64,000 nt of DNA from Bog-473 sp963743785 (GTDB lineage Bacteria > Actinomycetota > Acidimicrobiia > Acidimicrobiales > RAAP-2), in contig CAVURD010000028.1 of the NCBI GenBank assembly GCA_963743785.1, positions 1 to 64,000 on the forward strand, given 5' to 3'. Below, piece after piece: positions 61,325-64,000 of this stretch. The translations under genes were made by a program, and so were the position numbers. The notes under the pieces are model-generated. The model was not told the DNA's origin. It made no database searches and saw nothing but the letters and a program-made list of their open reading frames with translations. Every line of letters begins with the position of its first letter. Positions within the stretch are counted from its first letter, which is position 1.

Positions 61325-61470
61325 GGAACCGCGAAACGTTGCGGTCAGACCTTGAGCGACCCCCGTCGATACTGCTGGCTCAATCTTCAGACACATCTTG
61401 GAGCACCCGAGTTTCTGTTTGTGCACGGGGAGTGAGGTTCCGCGCCTCGCTCCGCGGGTACAAAAGAAGA

Positions 61471-61737
61471 ATGAGATGTATCGTCCTTAGCCCGTAATTC
61501 AACATCTCGTGCAGTGATCCCGAATGCCAGTCGAAGCTGAGGATTCCGGCGAAGGTAGGGGATTCGGCTCAGTCCATGGCGGAACGGGTCCGAGATCTCC
61601 TGATCGAAGCAGGATGGACAAAGTACTCCGGAGGGATGGATCGTTGTCCGGAGTGCTCGGAGTCGCCAGCCTCTCTGGTGGCAGCACAACTCGAACAGTT
61701 CCGTGCCGAAGGTGAGGGGCGAACGTCGGAACGGTGA
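61471..61737 (+). pseudogene. Small Cys-rich protein with early stop (paralog 2)
   Basis: ATG 61471 (AAGAAG upstream) gives MRCIVLSP, then TAA at 61495-61497, then FNISCSDPECQSKLRIPAKV, RVRDLLIEAGWTKYSGGMDR and CPEC to the stop at 61735. Related proteins have Tyr at the stop position (SSYFEV, RTYFEV), so one base change from TAC or TAT would explain it. Cysteines C-x4-C and CPEC are complete. Confidence 0.65.
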
Positions 61738-62079
61738 GTTTTCGCGCTGTCGTCATCCAGGTCCGACTACACCGGCTGCCTGCCCGACGTGGAGAAGGGC
61801 CCAAGTCAACGGGGGCGGATCGTTAAGATCGAAAGATAATTCCGCGCCAAAAGACCGGCCGAGGAAGCTGGGAGCCCCGGCCCGGGTCCCTGGCGGCTAG
61901 GCGTCCCAAACCGCCCGGCATCGAACTGATACCCGCCGCCCTCCGTTTCAATCGCACCGTCACTGGGGTGTGCATGCACCCAATATGGGCATGAGTGGCT
62001 GCCAACCGCCGCGAGAGCTCAGACGGAAGTCGAGGACACAGGGCATAATCGTCTCACCTCTTGGGTAGTAACTGCCTAT
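61738..62079. other. Intergenic, weak promoter candidate
   Basis: No gene recognised. GCAT-N16-GGGTAG at 62043-62068 lies eleven bases before the ATG at 62080 and would give a nearly leaderless mRNA; weak. Confidence 0.4.
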
Positions 62080-62280
62080 ATGACACTGGCCCGGACCTAC
62101 TTCGAGGTTTTGTGCGACGTGCCCGAATCCGCGTCCACGCTTCAGGTTCCGGCGAGTTTGGACGACTCGGCCGACTCAAGAGCAAAGCGCGCTCGTGATT
62201 TGCTCTTGGCCGAGGGTTGGACCAAGGACGCCCGGGGGCTCGACCAGTGCCCAATTCACGCCCCGACGAATTCGCTCTGA
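62080..62280 (+). CDS. Small Cys-protein family member (paralog 3)
   Basis: A 66-residue protein. RTYFEVLCDVPESASTLQVP, AKRARDLLLAEGWTKDARGL and DQCPIH align with the proteins at 16231 and 61471. It keeps the first and third cysteines plus a terminal His but has Ser in place of the second Cys, so any metal site would differ. No clear ribosome binding site. Confidence 0.6.
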   Translation: MTLARTYFEVLCDVPESASTLQVPASLDDSADSRAKRARDLLLAEGWTKDARGLDQCPIHAPTNSL

Positions 62281-62330
62281 GCATTCGACCTCGTGTGCGC
62301 CAGATGGAGCATTACTAGGGCGGAGAAGTA

Positions 62331-62717
62331 ATGGCCCGCCGTAATGACCCATGCCCATGTGGTTCGGGGAAGAAGTACAAGCTCTGCCACGGGCGCGGGG
62401 TGCTCGATTACCTCTCAGGCGGACGAGTGACGCTCCCATCGAAGGCACGGCTGTTCCGCCGGTTCACCACGACCGCTCCCGTGGTCACCATCTACATCGT
62501 GCAGGTCGAGAGCCCGACGTTCGAAGCCGGCGAGATGCTGAGGAAAACCGGATTCAATCCATACGGCGTCGGGGATGAAGACCCAGAGAACACCATGCTC
62601 TTCTGCACAGTTACCCCCGAGGTGGCGTTCAGGATCGCCGGCCCCGAAGTGTGGGCGACGGCGCCATCGTGGGAGCTAATCCCCGATGAGGCGGTCAACG
62701 AGGAGGAGGACCACTGA
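62331..62717 (+). CDS. SEC-C motif protein
   Basis: A 128-residue protein. The N-terminal RRNDPCPCGSGKKYKLCHG is a complete SEC-C zinc-binding motif, as at the C-terminus of SecA. The remainder (VVTIYIVQVESPTFEAGEML, PENTMLFCTVTPEVAF) is not a family I recognise. ATG 62331 follows GGAGAAGT; the TGA overlaps the next ATG as TGATG. Confidence 0.75.
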   Translation: MARRNDPCPCGSGKKYKLCHGRGVLDYLSGGRVTLPSKARLFRRFTTTAPVVTIYIVQVESPTFEAGEMLRKTGFNPYGVGDEDPENTMLFCTVTPEVAFRIAGPEVWATAPSWELIPDEAVNEEEDH

Positions 62718-62815
62718 TGGCCCTCCGTAACTTCCTCCGCTCCCAGGCTCTACCGAGCCGCCCGCGAGCTCGGCAACGTCCAGGCGGCGGCCAAAGGGCC
62801 GACCAGCTACGGGCT
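62717..62815 (+). pseudogene. Fragment of small actinobacterial protein
   Basis: ATG 62717 gives ALRNFLRSQA. After a one-base shift the text LYRAARELGNVQAAAKGPTS continues, matching the start of a small basic actinobacterial family. The sequence is then cut by transposase-like DNA. Confidence 0.45.
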
Positions 62816-62849
62816 CTTGTGTGGCCAGGCGCCACACAAGCAGCTGCAC

Positions 62850-63150
62850 CTCCTCTGGTATGCGATTGCGGGTTGATCCGGTGGGGGAATCGCCATTTGG
62901 AACGGACCAGTTCGCGATGCTGGCGACGCGGCGTCTCGGGAGCACGAGCGATGAAAAGCGATCCTTAGCTGGCCCGGAGCCACCCAAGCACCGAGAGGAC
63001 CATCCGTTCTTCGGGCCGGAGCCTGGGTGGGGGACCTGCCGACGCATGACGTCGATCTCTTGGCGTAGGACGAGCAGTTCGAGATCCTTGGATCGAGACG
63101 AACGGCATCCGAGGAGGAGCAAGGGGAGCAAGAGGAGCAAGAGGAGCACC
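62850..63150 (-). pseudogene. Transposase/integrase N-terminal remnant
   Basis: SKDLELLVLRQEIDVMRRQV followed in another frame by RLRPEERMVLSVLGWLRA is the N-terminal region of IS3/IS481-type integrases that begins with ELLVLRHQL. The catalytic core is missing. The minus-strand beginning is a leucine/cysteine-rich low-complexity run. Confidence 0.5.
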
Positions 63151-63338
63151 TGGCGCAGGCGAAGACGGAAGACCATGCGTCATTTTCGCCGATCTTCGAG
63201 GTCAGCGCAGCATCAGTCCTGGTCAGGGCGTGATGCTGACGTGGCACCCTTCACCCGCAAAGCGGGTAATGGCCAACGCCGAAGCAGCATGAGGCACGTA
63301 AGAAATGGGTGGGCTCCTACGAGGCCATTTGTCATCGC

Positions 63339-63364
63339 GTTTCCCGCCCATCGCGAAAGGGTAG
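63339..63364 (+). promoter_or_regulatory. Sigma-B/F-type promoter
   Basis: GTTT (63339-63342), 16 bases, GGGTAG (63359-63364), 46 bases before the GTG at 63411. Perfect match to GTTT-N16-GGGTA. Confidence 0.65.
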
Positions 63365-63410
63365 GTAATCCCGACCGTAGAGGAGGCAATTCCACTCTAA
63401 GGAGGACACG

Positions 63411-63683
63411 GTGACCGCAAAGGAACCCAAGCAGGACCCCCAAGACAAAGCTTTCGGAGCTGCGGCGAGCCGAGATCAAGACATCGTCGACCAGCTCGAG
63501 AAGACCGGCATCACGGAGGATGAGTTGTCTGACGAACCGACCCGTCACCCTCGAGCCGCGGGCAAGGCCGAACCTTCGGTCACGCCCGAAGGGTCGAACC
63601 CTGAGCGGTGGGACGAAGACGAGGAGAAAGCGGCGGAAAAGGCGGAGATTGAAGCCAGATCTGACCGAGACGGTCGGCAATAG
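63411..63683 (+). CDS. Small acidic hydrophilic protein
   Basis: A 90-residue Glu/Asp/Lys-rich protein from GTG 63411 with AAGGAGG upstream. RDQDIVDQLEKTGITEDELS and PERWDEDEEKAAEKAEIEAR indicate a disordered, highly charged protein, as in many stress-induced small proteins. The sigma-B-type promoter supports this. No family recognised. Confidence 0.65.
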   Translation: MTAKEPKQDPQDKAFGAAASRDQDIVDQLEKTGITEDELSDEPTRHPRAAGKAEPSVTPEGSNPERWDEDEEKAAEKAEIEARSDRDGRQ

Positions 63684-63746
63684 AATGAGCCCCTCGGCTG
63701 ACGGCTGCGTCTCACATCTCATGAACCGCAACAGAAGATAGGTCGC

Positions 63747-64000
63747 ATGGGATGGACCTCTGCAGCAGTTGACGCGGTCGTCATTGGATCGGGCCCCAAC
63801 GGCTTGGTGGCCGCAAACGTGTTGGTCGACGCGGGCTGGGACGTGTTGGTCTTAGAAGAGCAGCCAGAGCCGGGTGGGGGAGTGCGCAGCGCCGATTACC
63901 TAGGCCCGGGGTACGTGGCCGACGTGTGCAGCGCCTTTTATCCTCTGGCGGCGGCCTCGCCGGCCCTGGTGGCCTTGGACCTCGAGAAGCAGGGTTTGAG
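63747..64000 (+). CDS. FAD-dependent oxidoreductase (phytoene desaturase-like), partial
   Basis: Runs off the window end. VDAVVIGSGPNGLVAANVLV is the GxGxxG dinucleotide-binding motif, followed by LVLEEQPEPGGGVRSADYLG and VADVCSAFYPLAAASPALVA, the pattern of COG1233-type NAD(P)/FAD oxidoreductases. ATG 63747 is a few residues before the Rossmann strand. Confidence 0.8.
   Translation, partial: MGWTSAAVDAVVIGSGPNGLVAANVLVDAGWDVLVLEEQPEPGGGVRSADYLGPGYVADVCSAFYPLAAASPALVALDLEKQGL

Overview
The window is high-GC, uses ATG/GTG/TTG starts with clear Shine-Dalgarno sequences, and has many ATGA, GTGA and TGATG gene overlaps. PadR, DUF393, DUF488, dodecin, STAS, GAF-SpoIIE, CsbD-like, LAxTG-anchored and Ku proteins together point to a free-living actinobacterium. 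The gene set would suit an Acidimicrobiia-like or related soil/water lineage, but no marker gene fixes the taxon. No rRNA, tRNA or CRISPR array was recognised.

Layout. 0-8.6 kb: an IS3 scar on a DUF393 gene, a broken dodecin gene, a DMT transporter, an orphan FtsX-type permease, a RibD/DHFR-like reductase, and a conjugative-element relic (replication-relaxation fragment plus lytic transglycosylase/NlpC). 8.8-13.2 kb: three degenerate IS110-family elements in a same-strand array. 13.3-23.4 kb: a PadR operon, small proteins, STAS regulators, a fourth IS110, and two divergent stress-type operons including a CsbD/coiled-coil operon. 23.4-43.3 kb: an accessory zone with IS3 fragments and many genes broken by single-base changes (GNAT, surface protein, cyclase, NUDIX, methyltransferase, hemerythrin, flavin reductase, lysine-rich histone-like protein, Ku, STAS, CDF). 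A GAF-SpoIIE phosphatase, a YecE-like protein, a cupin and a 2Fe-2S ferredoxin gene are intact there. 43.6-58.5 kb: an intact metabolic block with an Mrp-type antiporter operon, a pyruvate oxidase/membrane protein/gluconate-dehydrogenase subunit 3/GMC oxidoreductase operon, an enolase-superfamily enzyme, a GH15 glucan hydrolase, and an SDR with a membrane protein. 58.5-64 kb: decayed membrane and regulator genes, small stress-type genes, a SEC-C protein and the start of a FAD oxidoreductase.

The genes most likely to work together form a general-stress module. Promoter-like sequences of the actinobacterial sigma-B/sigma-F type (GTTT-N15/16-GGGTA) sit 35-50 bp before the start codons of the CsbD/coiled-coil operon, the divergent small membrane protein, a 50-residue membrane protein and an acidic 90-residue protein. 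Weaker versions (GGTT or GGAT for the -35) sit before the pyruvate oxidase operon and a small basic protein. The same window encodes STAS anti-anti-sigma proteins and a SpoIIE-type phosphatase, the usual partner-switching controllers of such sigma factors. No sigma factor or anti-sigma kinase is visible.

Single-base indels interrupt more than fifteen genes outside the 43.6-58.5 kb block and none of the roughly seventeen genes inside it. This suggests real decay of an accessory region, although consensus sequencing errors cannot be excluded from sequence alone.
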